Shown here piece by piece: positions 9,295 to 16,850 of a DNA stretch of 47,822 nucleotides (position 1 is the stretch's first letter; each line of letters starts with the position of its first letter). The notes below the pieces were generated by a model that saw only the letters and a list, made by a program, of their open reading frames with translations, had not been told where the DNA came from and did not search any database. The translations under genes and the position numbers were made by a program. Origin of the DNA: Bacteroidales bacterium (lineage in GTDB: Bacteria > Bacteroidota > Bacteroidia > Bacteroidales > UBA1402); assembly GCA_028709215.1 (NCBI GenBank), contig JAQVXI010000016.1:1-47822 (forward strand), in the 5' to 3' direction.

Positions 9295-9978
9295 TTAATC
9301 TCGGCTTCTTCCGCCAACAAATATCATGATGTAATAAACGAGTGTAGCCAACGAGCCCAGTGCTGCAACCACATACGTGTAGGCAGCCCAGCGAAGTGCA
9401 TCCACGGCCATGGGTCTGCTGCCCCGATCGGTGATGCCGGTTGCATTGAGCCAACCGATGGCGCGTGTGCTTGCGTTGATTTCGACCGGAAGGGTCACAA
9501 AACTGAAGATCGTTGTCAGTGCAAATAGGATGATGCCGGCCAACATCAACTGTGGGAAGCTTTGAAGCAGTAGGATGCCTGCAAGCAGAACCCATTGCAT
9601 CCAACGGGAAGCAAAACTAACGATGGGTACGAGGCGGGAGCGCATGGTCAAAAAGGCATAAGCCTGTGCGTGTTGCAGCGCGTGACCGCATTCGTGGGCG
9701 GCTACCGCTGCCGCAGCAATGCTGTTGCTCATATACACTTCGTCACTCAAATTGACCACTTTGGTTGCCGGATTGTAGTGATCTGTCAACTGTCCGCGTA
9801 CGTGCTGCACTTTTACGTCCAGTACGCCGTTTTCACGCAGCATGCGTTCGGCTACTTCTTTTCCGGTCAGTCCGGACGGCAGGGCTATCTGACTGTATTT
9901 TCGGAATTTGCTTTGCAGGGTTTGCTGCACGAGCCAGCTGATCAGGGCAAATCCGATAAAAATCACATAAATGCTCAT
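9295..9978 (-). CDS. Membrane zinc metallopeptidase (YugP/DUF2265 type)
   Basis: A 227-residue integral membrane protein with an N-terminal membrane segment ([12 protein letters not shown]), a soluble stretch with the zinc motif [11 protein letters not shown] (H-E-x-x-H, with E as catalytic base), and two or three more hydrophobic helices at the C-terminus. The [12 protein letters not shown] segment and the [12 protein letters not shown] motif ahead of the zinc site are typical of the YugP/Zn_peptidase_2 family. The substrate is unknown. Its ATG overlaps the purA stop by 4 bp (ATGA), so it is translated directly behind purA. The link to purine synthesis is positional only. Confidence 0.88.
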   Translation of the reverse strand: MSIYVIFIGFALISWLVQQTLQSKFRKYSQIALPSGLTGKEVAERMLRENGVLDVKVQHVRGQLTDHYNPATKVVNLSDEVYMSNSIAAAAVAAHECGHALQHAQAYAFLTMRSRLVPIVSFASRWMQWVLLAGILLLQSFPQLMLAGIILFALTTIFSFVTLPVEINASTRAIGWLNATGITDRGSRPMAVDALRWAAYTYVVAALGSLATLVYYIMIFVGGRSRD

Positions 9979-11246
9979 AGTGTTGTATAACGTTCAATGG
10001 TTTGGGCACGATCGGGTCCAACGGAAACAAACTTGATGCGTACACCCAGGTTTGCCTCCAAGAAGTCGATGTACGCTTTGAAAGCAACCGGGAAGTCTGA
10101 TTCGGATTTGACGGCTGTCATGTCGGTTTTCCATCCCGGTAATTCGGTATAAATCGGTTCAATATCTTCTTGGATGTCGTACGGGAAATCTTCGGTGACC
10201 ACACCTTTGTGGCGATAAGCGGTACACGCTTTGATGGTCTCAAACTGATCCATGACGTCGCTTTTCATCATGATCAAATCGGTTACTCCGTTGATCATGA
10301 TGGCATAACGAAGGGCCACCAAATCGATCCATCCGCAACGACGCGGACGTCCGGTAACCGATCCGTATTCGTTTCCGTTGTCGCGCATAATTTGACCGGT
10401 TTGATCAAACAATTCGGTAGGGAAGGGACCACTGCCCACGCGTGTGCAATAGGCTTTAAAGATGCCGTATACGTTGCCAATACTTTTGGGAGAGATGCCC
10501 AATCCGGTGCAGGCACCGGCGCAGATGGTGTTGGAAGACGTAACAAACGGATAGGACCCGAAATCTACATCCAGCATGGTGCCTTGGGCGCCTTCACATA
10601 ACACGGGTTTCTGATCCTTCAGTGCTTTGTTGATGAAGTGCTCGCTGTCTATGAATGCAAATTTTTTTAGGCATTCGATGCCTTCAAACCATTCCTTTTC
10701 CAACTCGGTCAAATCGTATTCAAAATTGGCCTGTTTCAGCAACGTTTCGTGTTTGGCTTTTGCCTCTGCATATTTTGCTTCAAAATTGAGTTCAATGTCT
10801 CCCACACGAAGCCCGTTGCGGCTTACCTTATCGGTGTAGGTGGGGCCGATGCCTTTGCCGGTGGTTCCGATTTTGCCGGCACCTTTGGATGCTTCGTTGG
10901 CAGCATCCAACAAGCGGTGGGTGGGTAGGATGAGGTGCGCTTTGCGGGAGATCAACAGCCGTTCGGTCAGCGGGTGACCGCTTGCCATAAGCTGATCGAC
11001 TTCTGCTTTAAACAGGGCCGGATCCAAAACGACTCCGTTGCCGATGACGTTGACTTTATTGCCTTGAAAAATACCGGAAGGTATGGATCGGAGAACGTAT
11101 TTTTGTCCGTCAAACTCTAGGGTGTGTCCTGCGTTGGGGCCTCCCTGGAATCGACAAACCAAGTCGTATTTTGGGGTTAATACATCGACTATTTTTCCTT
11201 TACCTTCGTCACCCCATTGGAGGCCGAGCAATACATCTACCTTCAT
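9975..11246 (-). CDS. purA: Adenylosuccinate synthetase
   Basis: Condenses IMP and aspartate with GTP to adenylosuccinate, the committed step to AMP. It has 423 residues and starts with the canonical L-Q-W-G-D-E-G-K-G-K-I-V-D-V-L (GTP P-loop and catalytic Asp), followed by N-A-G-H-T-L, the catalytic His segment. G-T-T-G-K-G-I-G-P-T-Y-T-D-K and R-V-G-S-G-P-F-P-T-E are also family signatures. It is the first gene of the seven-gene minus-strand run ending with the HAD gene. Its -7 element lies about 120 bases upstream (11366-11373), leaving a roughly 110-base untranslated leader with unusual repeats that are described separately. Confidence 0.97.
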   Translation of the reverse strand: MKVDVLLGLQWGDEGKGKIVDVLTPKYDLVCRFQGGPNAGHTLEFDGQKYVLRSIPSGIFQGNKVNVIGNGVVLDPALFKAEVDQLMASGHPLTERLLISRKAHLILPTHRLLDAANEASKGAGKIGTTGKGIGPTYTDKVSRNGLRVGDIELNFEAKYAEAKAKHETLLKQANFEYDLTELEKEWFEGIECLKKFAFIDSEHFINKALKDQKPVLCEGAQGTMLDVDFGSYPFVTSSNTICAGACTGLGISPKSIGNVYGIFKAYCTRVGSGPFPTELFDQTGQIMRDNGNEYGSVTGRPRRCGWIDLVALRYAIMINGVTDLIMMKSDVMDQFETIKACTAYRHKGVVTEDFPYDIQEDIEPIYTELPGWKTDMTAVKSESDFPVAFKAYIDFLEANLGVRIKFVSVGPDRAQTIERYTTL

Positions 11247-11365
11247 CCGTTTATTTTTTGAGTTTCATGATGTTTTGGTTTGGTAAGACCCTAAGACACA
11301 ATAAATTCGGGCGAAAACGATCATCCGTCCGTACTCGTGAGCCGAAGCCTGTCTTCCAAGTCTTG
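11247..11365 (-). promoter_or_regulatory. Structured leader of the purA transcript with two tiny overlapping ORFs
   Basis: Read on the minus strand, this leader holds three nested inverted-repeat pairs (plus-strand coordinates): 11360-11364 with 11285-11289 and 11351-11355 with 11293-11297 (both AAGAC/GTCTT), and 11342-11346 with 11306-11310 (TTCGG/CCGAA). They could fold into one long interrupted stem. It also holds a 19-codon ORF (ATG at 11324, stop at 11265) overlapping by ATGA a 5-codon ORF M-K-L-K-K (11268-11251), which ends four bases before the purA ATG. I do not recognise a known riboswitch. Whether either element regulates purA is inference. Confidence 0.35.
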
Positions 11366-11373
11366 CAAAGATA
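11366..11373 (-). promoter_or_regulatory. -7 promoter element for the purA gene run
   Basis: CAAAGATA on the plus strand reads TATCTTTG on the minus strand, an exact match to the Bacteroidota -7 consensus TAnnTTTG. It lies in the divergent region between purA and the porin gene. No clear -33 TTTG was found. Confidence 0.6.
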
Positions 11374-11427
11374 CAAAAGTTTGTTGAAAACGAGACTTCT
11401 ATCGATGGCATTTTGTATATTTCTACG

Positions 11428-11443
11428 TGTAATACGGTTGTAA
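11428..11443 (+). promoter_or_regulatory. Putative Pho box of the porin gene (two TGTAA repeats, 11-bp period)
   Basis: TGTAA occurs at 11428-11432 and again at 11439-11443, exactly 11 bp apart, so the repeats lie on the same face of the helix. The second repeat ends 11 nt before the -7 element, where a PhoB-class activator would replace the -33 contact. The same arrangement precedes the PiT-phoU-phoB/R operon. Confidence 0.55.
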
Positions 11444-11454
11444 CATGTATTACT

Positions 11455-11462
11455 TATTTTTG
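11455..11462 (+). promoter_or_regulatory. -7 promoter element for the porin gene
   Basis: TATTTTTG matches TAnnTTTG exactly and ends 20 bases before the ATG at 11483. Confidence 0.6.
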
Positions 11463-11482
11463 CAACCTTAATCGGAGAAAGA

Positions 11483-12460
11483 ATGAAAAAACAACCTTTA
11501 TTATTGTTTGCGCTGGCTGTGCTATGTGTTCGTGTGGCTGCGCAGGAGAAAGCCCTTGAGCTAACCGGTGTTATTCGGGCTAAGTATGAGTATAACACGC
11601 AGTTGGACGCCAGTCGTTTTCAGGTACGCAACGCTCGTTTGTATTTTACGGGAGCGACCAGCCCGGTCTTTTCGTACAAAGCCGAGATTGATTTGAGCGA
11701 TGAAGGTCAGATCAAAATGTTGAATGCATACATTGATTTGAACGCCAACGAATCACTGGCGTTGCGCCTTGGTCAGATGAAGGTTCCCTTTAGTACGGAT
11801 TATTTGCGTTCGCCGTATGCACAGCATTTTGCCAATCGTTCGTTTATTTCCAAACAGATGACCAGTGGCATGCGGGATGTGGGGGCTCAGTTACGCTGGA
11901 AAGGTTCGATTGGTTTGCCGGCTTCGGCTGAAATTGCCATTTTTAACGGTGAAGGTTTGTATAATCAATCCGTCTGGGAAACGGAAATGAATTATTCGGC
12001 GCGTATGGCCATGGATTTGCCTGCCGGATTCAGCTGGTCTGCCAACTATTATTCTGCTTTACCCAATACTGCCGGTTTTCGGTTCAATTATGTGGATCTG
12101 GGTTTGCAGTACGAAGTTGGACGTTTTCACATCGAAGCAGAATATTTGTTGAAGCAGTACGAGCCGGACTCAATCGCTGATACAAAAGGTTTTTTGGTAA
12201 CGGCCTTGTACACCCAACCGCTGCCTGAACGCTGTTTTTTTACCAGCATAACTCCTTTGTTGCGCTACGATGGAATGGGTGGGAATGTGCGCTACAACTT
12301 GGCTGAAGATGCTGCACGCAATCGATGGTCGGCAGGTGTGAACCTGAACATCAAACCCTGGTCCTCGTATGTGCGTTTGAATTACGAAAAATACGTGTAC
12401 AAGAATGCCGCATTAAACCAAGACGATAAATGGGTGCTCGAATTTGTTGCTCATTTTTAA
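11483..12460 (+). CDS. Phosphate-selective porin (OprO/OprP-like) outer membrane protein
   Basis: A 325-residue outer membrane protein with a cleavable signal (MKKQPLLLFALAVLCVRVAAQ). The early strand pattern R-N-A-R-L-Y-F-T-G, then Y-K-A-E-I-D-L-S, A-Y-I-D-L-N and L-R-L-G-Q-M-K-V-P-F-S is the standard start of the OprO/OprP porin family in Bacteroidota, followed by alternating amphipathic strands and a C-terminal aromatic residue (F in E-F-V-A-H-F), typical of barrel assembly. It would let phosphate, or perhaps polyphosphate, cross the outer membrane. The family assignment alone does not prove phosphate specificity, but the Pho-box-like promoter supports it. It is monocistronic and ends 4 bp before the convergent AlkD-like gene. 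Confidence 0.82.
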   Translation: MKKQPLLLFALAVLCVRVAAQEKALELTGVIRAKYEYNTQLDASRFQVRNARLYFTGATSPVFSYKAEIDLSDEGQIKMLNAYIDLNANESLALRLGQMKVPFSTDYLRSPYAQHFANRSFISKQMTSGMRDVGAQLRWKGSIGLPASAEIAIFNGEGLYNQSVWETEMNYSARMAMDLPAGFSWSANYYSALPNTAGFRFNYVDLGLQYEVGRFHIEAEYLLKQYEPDSIADTKGFLVTALYTQPLPERCFFTSITPLLRYDGMGGNVRYNLAEDAARNRWSAGVNLNIKPWSSYVRLNYEKYVYKNAALNQDDKWVLEFVAHF

Positions 12461-12464
12461 GATC

Positions 12465-13007
12465 CTAGATTTGACTGCGCTCGAGCAGTCTGGAAGCGTG
12501 CAGTTGAACCGAGAAGTCGGTCGATTGCACGTCTTTTTTTGTCCGGTCCAAAACCTCGGATGGGACGGAATTGATTTTTTTGGCAAGGAGCAGGCGCATC
12601 ATTAAGAGATAGCCCTGCACGCGCACATTCGTGTCTGGGTGGCCGCACCAATGGGTTGCCCAGACGGAAGCTTCGGGATGGTGTTGGTACAGGTTGAATA
12701 CGAGTTGTTCTTTGAGCTCCAGCGTGTCACATTCGGCAAGCCAGCGAGTGGCTTTTGTTTCATCCAATTGTTCGATCGGAAACAGCATTCCGGCCAGAAT
12801 TCGGCATTCCCTGGACTGGTGTTGCCACAAGGCTTCGGATAATCCCACGGAGGGTTCGTAGCGTTTCGCCAGCTCGCGCAGGGAGGTTGCATCCAATCCG
12901 AAATTTACGGGATAATTCAATCCCTTTGCTCTCATAGAAGCGGAGACTTCGCCGTTCATGCGAAGTCTCAGCATTTTTTTTATTTCTCGTAAGGTCTCCG
13001 TGTACAT
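12465..13007 (-). CDS. AlkD-like DNA alkylation repair (HEAT-repeat) protein, short form
   Basis: The ATG at 13007 overlaps the stop of the DPP III gene as TAATG, which is preferred over a TTG three codons upstream. The 180-residue protein is mostly helical, and segments such as T-S-L-R-E-L-A-K-R-Y, L-W-Q-H-Q-S-R-E-C-R-I-L-A-G-M-L-F and N-V-R-V-Q-G-Y-L-L resemble the HEAT repeats of the AlkD/AlkC DNA glycosylase family, which remove alkylated bases. It is shorter than the ~230 residues usual for the family, so the C-terminal repeats and possibly part of the DNA-binding groove are missing. It could instead be a HEAT-repeat protein with another role. The tight coupling to a peptidase gene gives no functional clue. 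Confidence 0.6.
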   Translation of the reverse strand: MYTETLREIKKMLRLRMNGEVSASMRAKGLNYPVNFGLDATSLRELAKRYEPSVGLSEALWQHQSRECRILAGMLFPIEQLDETKATRWLAECDTLELKEQLVFNLYQHHPEASVWATHWCGHPDTNVRVQGYLLMMRLLLAKKINSVPSEVLDRTKKDVQSTDFSVQLHASRLLERSQI

Positions 13008-15043
13008 TAGTTCCAAATGGGCAAGGTTGAATAATCACGGGAGTAGCGCAGGTGCTGTTGGGTATAGTCTTCGTCGTAGCGAATGTGTACGTCGACGATG
13101 TTCCCGTCTGCATCCAGAACCGGCGTATACACCGGATTGACAAAACCTTTGTAGGGAGCCAGATTTAGGGCATTGTAGCGATCCAGAATTTCCTTATGCA
13201 GGACGGGATCGATTTGTATGGCATAGGATTCAATCAGTTTTTTGGCTGCATCAAAGTCGCCCGTCGATTTGATGCGTTGGATCTCAACCAGAAGTTGAGC
13301 AAACAGATTGCGTAGCTTTTCGTAGTCGTTGACAACGACGTACGTTTTATCGTCCCGTTTGCGTAATTCTACGATGTTGTCTGCTTTGCCTTTGGCCAGT
13401 ACCCAACGGGTAATCAGCGCCCGGTTGCGCATGTGTGCCTGTTCAATGAGGTTGCCCGGTTCGATTCGGGTCAGTTGAGTGAGCAAACCGTTCATTAAAT
13501 ACTTATAGTATTGTGCTTTGTAGGCCTCCATGTCCGGTACCAAGCCCAACTCAACCATGATGGGGTCGGCCAGATAGTACAAACCGAATAAATCGGCACG
13601 CGTTTCTTCAATGGGAGCACCGTAGGCTTTGAGGGCATCCGGATCGACGCCCGGTAAGAGCTTGCCGGAGCCGTGTCCCAGACATTCGTGTAAATCGGTG
13701 TGAAGGTTGTCTGTCAGGAATCCGTAGGTTTGAATGCGTTTGCGTTCGGCGTCGTCCCATATAAATTCTTCGCTGAATCCGCTTCCTTGTGCAGCCGCAT
13801 CGTAGGCCTCGGTGATGTTTTCGATGGTGACCGATTTGGAGCCGTAATCCCTGCGAATCCAGTTGGAATTGGGTAGGTTGATGCCGATGGGCGTGGTCGG
13901 GTAGCAATCTCCTCCCAGGATGGTCGCTGTAATGACTTTGGCCGTAACCCCTTTGACCGTTTCTTTTTTGAACGTTGGGTCGATGGGTGAATGATCTTCA
14001 AACCACTGTGCGTTGGAACTGATGATTTCCGTTCGTTTGGTGGCTTCCACGTTTTTGAAGTTTACGATGCTTTCCCAACTGGCTTTCATGCCCATCGGGT
14101 CGCCGTAGGTTTCCGTAAATCCGTTGACAAAATCGACGAGTGAGGCGGTGTCTTGTGTCCAGGAGATGCAATAATCGTCAAAGGTTTTTAGATCTCCGGT
14201 GCGGTAATAATCCATCAGTTGATGAATGACTTGAGTCTGTTGAGGGTTTTCGGCAACTTTTTCGGCTTTGTCCAGCCAAAAAAGAATGGCTTGAATGGCT
14301 GAACCGTACAATCCGTCGGCTTTCCAGACTTTCTCCACGATGCGACCGTCTTCTTTTACCAAACGGCTGTTTAAACCATGTGAAACCGGTTGTGGATCGT
14401 TCGGGTTTTTCAATGCATCGTAAAATGCTTCAACCTCGCTTTGGGTAACACCCTGATAGTAATTGTTGGCCGATGTTGCAATCAGATCTTCGCCTTCTTT
14501 TTGATTGACCCGTTTGGCGTCCACGTTGGGGTCAAATAGAATGGGGAGGAGTTTTTCTGCCAACATGCCGACGGTCTCACCGGTTTGCAGCGGCAGCGAA
14601 TCTGCCGGAATGTTGCCCAGCGCCTCAAGGAAGAAGTCCCGACTGAATCCGGGTATAAATTTATCGGTCGAATAATGGTGGTGGATGCCGTTGGAGACCC
14701 AAACGCGCTTCAAGTACGTTTCAAAGGCTTTCCAATCGCTTGTGGTGCGTTGTACATCCGCATGAATGTAAATCGTTTCCAGAACCTTGCGAATGAGAAG
14801 GTTGTGTCTGTAGTTTTGGTCAAATAGGATGTCTCTGCCTTGGAGTGCAGCCTCGTTTAGGTAGTAAATTAGGGTTTTTTGTTGCAAACTCAGGGACTCA
14901 AAACCGGGTACTTCGTAGCGAAGGATTTCAACATCGGCAAATTGGTCGACGGAATAGTCTTTGATCTCGCCGGGTTCGCTTTTTTTACAGGAAAATTGCA
15001 CTAAGAGTCCCATAATTAGTGGTATATAAAATGTAGATCTCAT
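13007..15043 (-). CDS. Dipeptidyl-peptidase III family (M49) lipoprotein
   Basis: A zinc exopeptidase that releases dipeptides from the N-terminus of oligopeptides. The 678-residue protein starts with a lipoprotein signal peptide (lipobox L-V-Q-F-S-C, Cys19), so it is anchored in the periplasm or at the outer membrane, unlike cytosolic eukaryotic DPP III. The zinc motif is H-E-C-L-G-H, the M49 H-E-x-x-x-H hexapeptide with Cys where H-E-L-L-G-H is usual, followed about 30 residues later by E-E-T-R-A-D-L, which supplies the third ligand Glu. It sits 9 bases after aroC and ends overlapping the AlkD-like gene. Amino-acid scavenging from peptides suits a proteolytic Bacteroidales lifestyle (inference). 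Confidence 0.92.
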   Translation of the reverse strand: MRSTFYIPLIMGLLVQFSCKKSEPGEIKDYSVDQFADVEILRYEVPGFESLSLQQKTLIYYLNEAALQGRDILFDQNYRHNLLIRKVLETIYIHADVQRTTSDWKAFETYLKRVWVSNGIHHHYSTDKFIPGFSRDFFLEALGNIPADSLPLQTGETVGMLAEKLLPILFDPNVDAKRVNQKEGEDLIATSANNYYQGVTQSEVEAFYDALKNPNDPQPVSHGLNSRLVKEDGRIVEKVWKADGLYGSAIQAILFWLDKAEKVAENPQQTQVIHQLMDYYRTGDLKTFDDYCISWTQDTASLVDFVNGFTETYGDPMGMKASWESIVNFKNVEATKRTEIISSNAQWFEDHSPIDPTFKKETVKGVTAKVITATILGGDCYPTTPIGINLPNSNWIRRDYGSKSVTIENITEAYDAAAQGSGFSEEFIWDDAERKRIQTYGFLTDNLHTDLHECLGHGSGKLLPGVDPDALKAYGAPIEETRADLFGLYYLADPIMVELGLVPDMEAYKAQYYKYLMNGLLTQLTRIEPGNLIEQAHMRNRALITRWVLAKGKADNIVELRKRDDKTYVVVNDYEKLRNLFAQLLVEIQRIKSTGDFDAAKKLIESYAIQIDPVLHKEILDRYNALNLAPYKGFVNPVYTPVLDADGNIVDVHIRYDEDYTQQHLRYSRDYSTLPIWN

Positions 15044-15052
15044 AGGATGGAT

Positions 15053-16129
15053 TTATAAATGTCTGCTTTTGTTGATCAGATATTGGTCTAAGACGACCAG
15101 TGCGGCCATGGCTTCAACAATGGGTACGGCACGAGGCAAGACGCAGGGGTCGTGACGACCATGTGCCTTAAATTCTACGGCTTTCCCTTCTTTATCAACC
15201 GTCTGTTGTTTCATCAGAATGGTGGCCACGGGTTTAAATGCTACTTTAAAGTAAATGTCTTCCCCGTTGGTTATGCCCCCTTGAATACCCCCGGAATTAT
15301 TGCTTCGAGTTCGGGTTTTGCCTGTTTCGTCTGTATAAAATACATCGTTCAATTCGGATCCGAACTGGCTGACATCAAAGCCGGATCCGTACTCGAAGCC
15401 TTTTACCGCATTGATGGAAAGCATGGCAGCACCCAGGCTTGCGTGTAACTTATCAAAAACCGGTTCTCCCAATCCGACGGGGCTTCCTTTGATGATACAG
15501 GTTACCGTGCCACCGATGGTATCCCCTTTGGCGCGTGTTTGCGTGATGAGCTCAGCCATTTGTTCTGCAACCTCCGGATCGGCACAGCGGACCGGATTTT
15601 GTTCGATGTTGCTGAAGTCGTATTCGTAATAGGGTTTGTCTGCCCGAATGGATCCCACTTGAGACGTGTATCCGGTGATTTCCACTCCCAATTGCTTGAG
15701 CGCGAGTTTGGCGATGGCTCCGGCCACAACTCGGGCAACGGTTTCGCGGGCGGAGGACCTGCCTCCGCCTCGGTTGTCGCGAATTCCGTATTTAGATAGA
15801 TAGGTGTAGTCTGCGTGGGAAGGACGAAACAGTTCACTCATCGCATTGTAATCTTCCGAACGTTGTTGAGCATTCCAAACGGCAAATGCGATGGGCGTAC
15901 CCGTGGTAACCCCTTCAAATATGCCGGAAAAAAACTCAACGGAATCCGGTTCATTTCGACTGGTAGTCAGTTTGGATTGACCCGGCCTGCGTCGATTCAA
16001 TTCGTTCTGGATAAAATCCATATCCAACGGTATACCGGCCGGGCAACCGTCAATGACTCCACCAATACCCCTTCCATGGGATTCTCCAAACGAGGCAAGG
16101 CGAAAGACGTTTCCAAAGATATTGCTCAT
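15053..16129 (-). CDS. aroC: Chorismate synthase
   Basis: Last step of the shikimate pathway: 5-enolpyruvylshikimate-3-phosphate to chorismate, using reduced FMN. It has 358 residues with all three signatures: [14 protein letters not shown] near the N-terminus, the [11 protein letters not shown] core segment, and [12 protein letters not shown] followed by R-H-D-P-C-V near the C-terminus. It lies 61 bases behind slyD in the same direction and 9 bases before the DPP III gene. Confidence 0.97.
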   Translation of the reverse strand: MSNIFGNVFRLASFGESHGRGIGGVIDGCPAGIPLDMDFIQNELNRRRPGQSKLTTSRNEPDSVEFFSGIFEGVTTGTPIAFAVWNAQQRSEDYNAMSELFRPSHADYTYLSKYGIRDNRGGGRSSARETVARVVAGAIAKLALKQLGVEITGYTSQVGSIRADKPYYEYDFSNIEQNPVRCADPEVAEQMAELITQTRAKGDTIGGTVTCIIKGSPVGLGEPVFDKLHASLGAAMLSINAVKGFEYGSGFDVSQFGSELNDVFYTDETGKTRTRSNNSGGIQGGITNGEDIYFKVAFKPVATILMKQQTVDKEGKAVEFKAHGRHDPCVLPRAVPIVEAMAALVVLDQYLINKSRHL

Positions 16130-16190
16130 AACGATAAGAATGTAAATTGATTAGAGATGTTTCGTCGGGGCAGACTGCCGCTTCAAAGGA

Positions 16191-16787
16191 TCAAGCGCCA
16201 CAACCGCAGCCCTTGCTGTCGCAACCGCAGTCGTCGTCACCGCAACCGCCTTCACCGCATCCGCCGTCACCACAACCGGAACAGCCACCGCCACCCATGA
16301 ATTGTTGGATTTCTTCGGGAGTCGCTTCGCGTACTTCTACCAATTTACCTACAAAATGCAAATCTTCGCCGGCCAACGGGTGATTGAAGTCCATCGAGAT
16401 GGTTTCTTCACCGATTTTAACGATGGTTCCGTTCAGGCGATTGCCTTCCTGATCCATCATCGGTACCGTGTTGTTTTCAAAGATGATTTCTTCGTCGATT
16501 TTACCGTCTGTTTCAAAGATGGAACGGGGTAGGTCAACCAGATTTTCATCGTTGTACGCACCGTATGCTTCTTCGCTGGTCAACGTGAAATCAAAGCTGT
16601 CTCCGGCAGTCAGACCGGTCAGGTTATTCTCGAAGGCTTCGAGCATCATGCCTGTTCCATAAATGAATGCCAAAGGACGATCTTCGGTCGCTTTTTCCAT
16701 CAATTCGGGTTCGGCGCCGTTTTCGCCTCCTACATACAGATCATATGTGGCTGATACAAATTTGTTTGCTGAAACTTTCATTTTCAA
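16191..16787 (-). CDS. slyD: SlyD-type FKBP peptidyl-prolyl isomerase with a cysteine/glycine-rich metal-binding tail
   Basis: A cytoplasmic prolyl isomerase and chaperone. The 198-residue protein has the short SlyD FKBP core interrupted by the insert-in-flap chaperone domain (E-A-Y-G-A-Y-D-E type segment, then V-P-M-M-D-Q-E-G-N-R-L-N and D-F-N-H-P-L-A-G-E-D-L). The last ~33 residues are almost only Gly, Cys, Asp and Glu, with eight cysteines and no histidine. E. coli SlyD uses a His/Cys-rich tail to hold nickel for hydrogenase maturation, so this tail is probably metal-binding too, but thiol-only chemistry would favour softer metals such as Zn or Cu. It has its own -7 promoter at 16825-16832. 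Confidence 0.92.
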   Translation of the reverse strand: MKMKVSANKFVSATYDLYVGGENGAEPELMEKATEDRPLAFIYGTGMMLEAFENNLTGLTAGDSFDFTLTSEEAYGAYNDENLVDLPRSIFETDGKIDEEIIFENNTVPMMDQEGNRLNGTIVKIGEETISMDFNHPLAGEDLHFVGKLVEVREATPEEIQQFMGGGGCSGCGDGGCGEGGCGDDDCGCDSKGCGCGA

Positions 16788-16824
16788 TTGAATTAGTGTT
16801 TGATGTTGAAATTGTTTTAAGGGG

Positions 16825-16832
16825 CAAAGATA
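16825..16832 (-). promoter_or_regulatory. -7 promoter element for slyD-aroC
   Basis: CAAAGATA on the plus strand reads TATCTTTG on the minus strand, 37 bases upstream of the slyD ATG and just past the malY stop. Confidence 0.6.
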
Positions 16833-16850
16833 GTTGAAAAAATCAGTTTT

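Noticed and set aside
8580..9329. A 249-codon ORF opposite hisS
   Set aside because: It lies wholly antisense to a well-conserved gene, resembles no family I know and has no promoter; it is a shadow of codon bias.
16191..16295. The G/C-repetitive end of slyD as a sequencing artefact or separate repeat
   Set aside because: The frame stays open to a normal stop and Cys-rich tails are known for SlyD.
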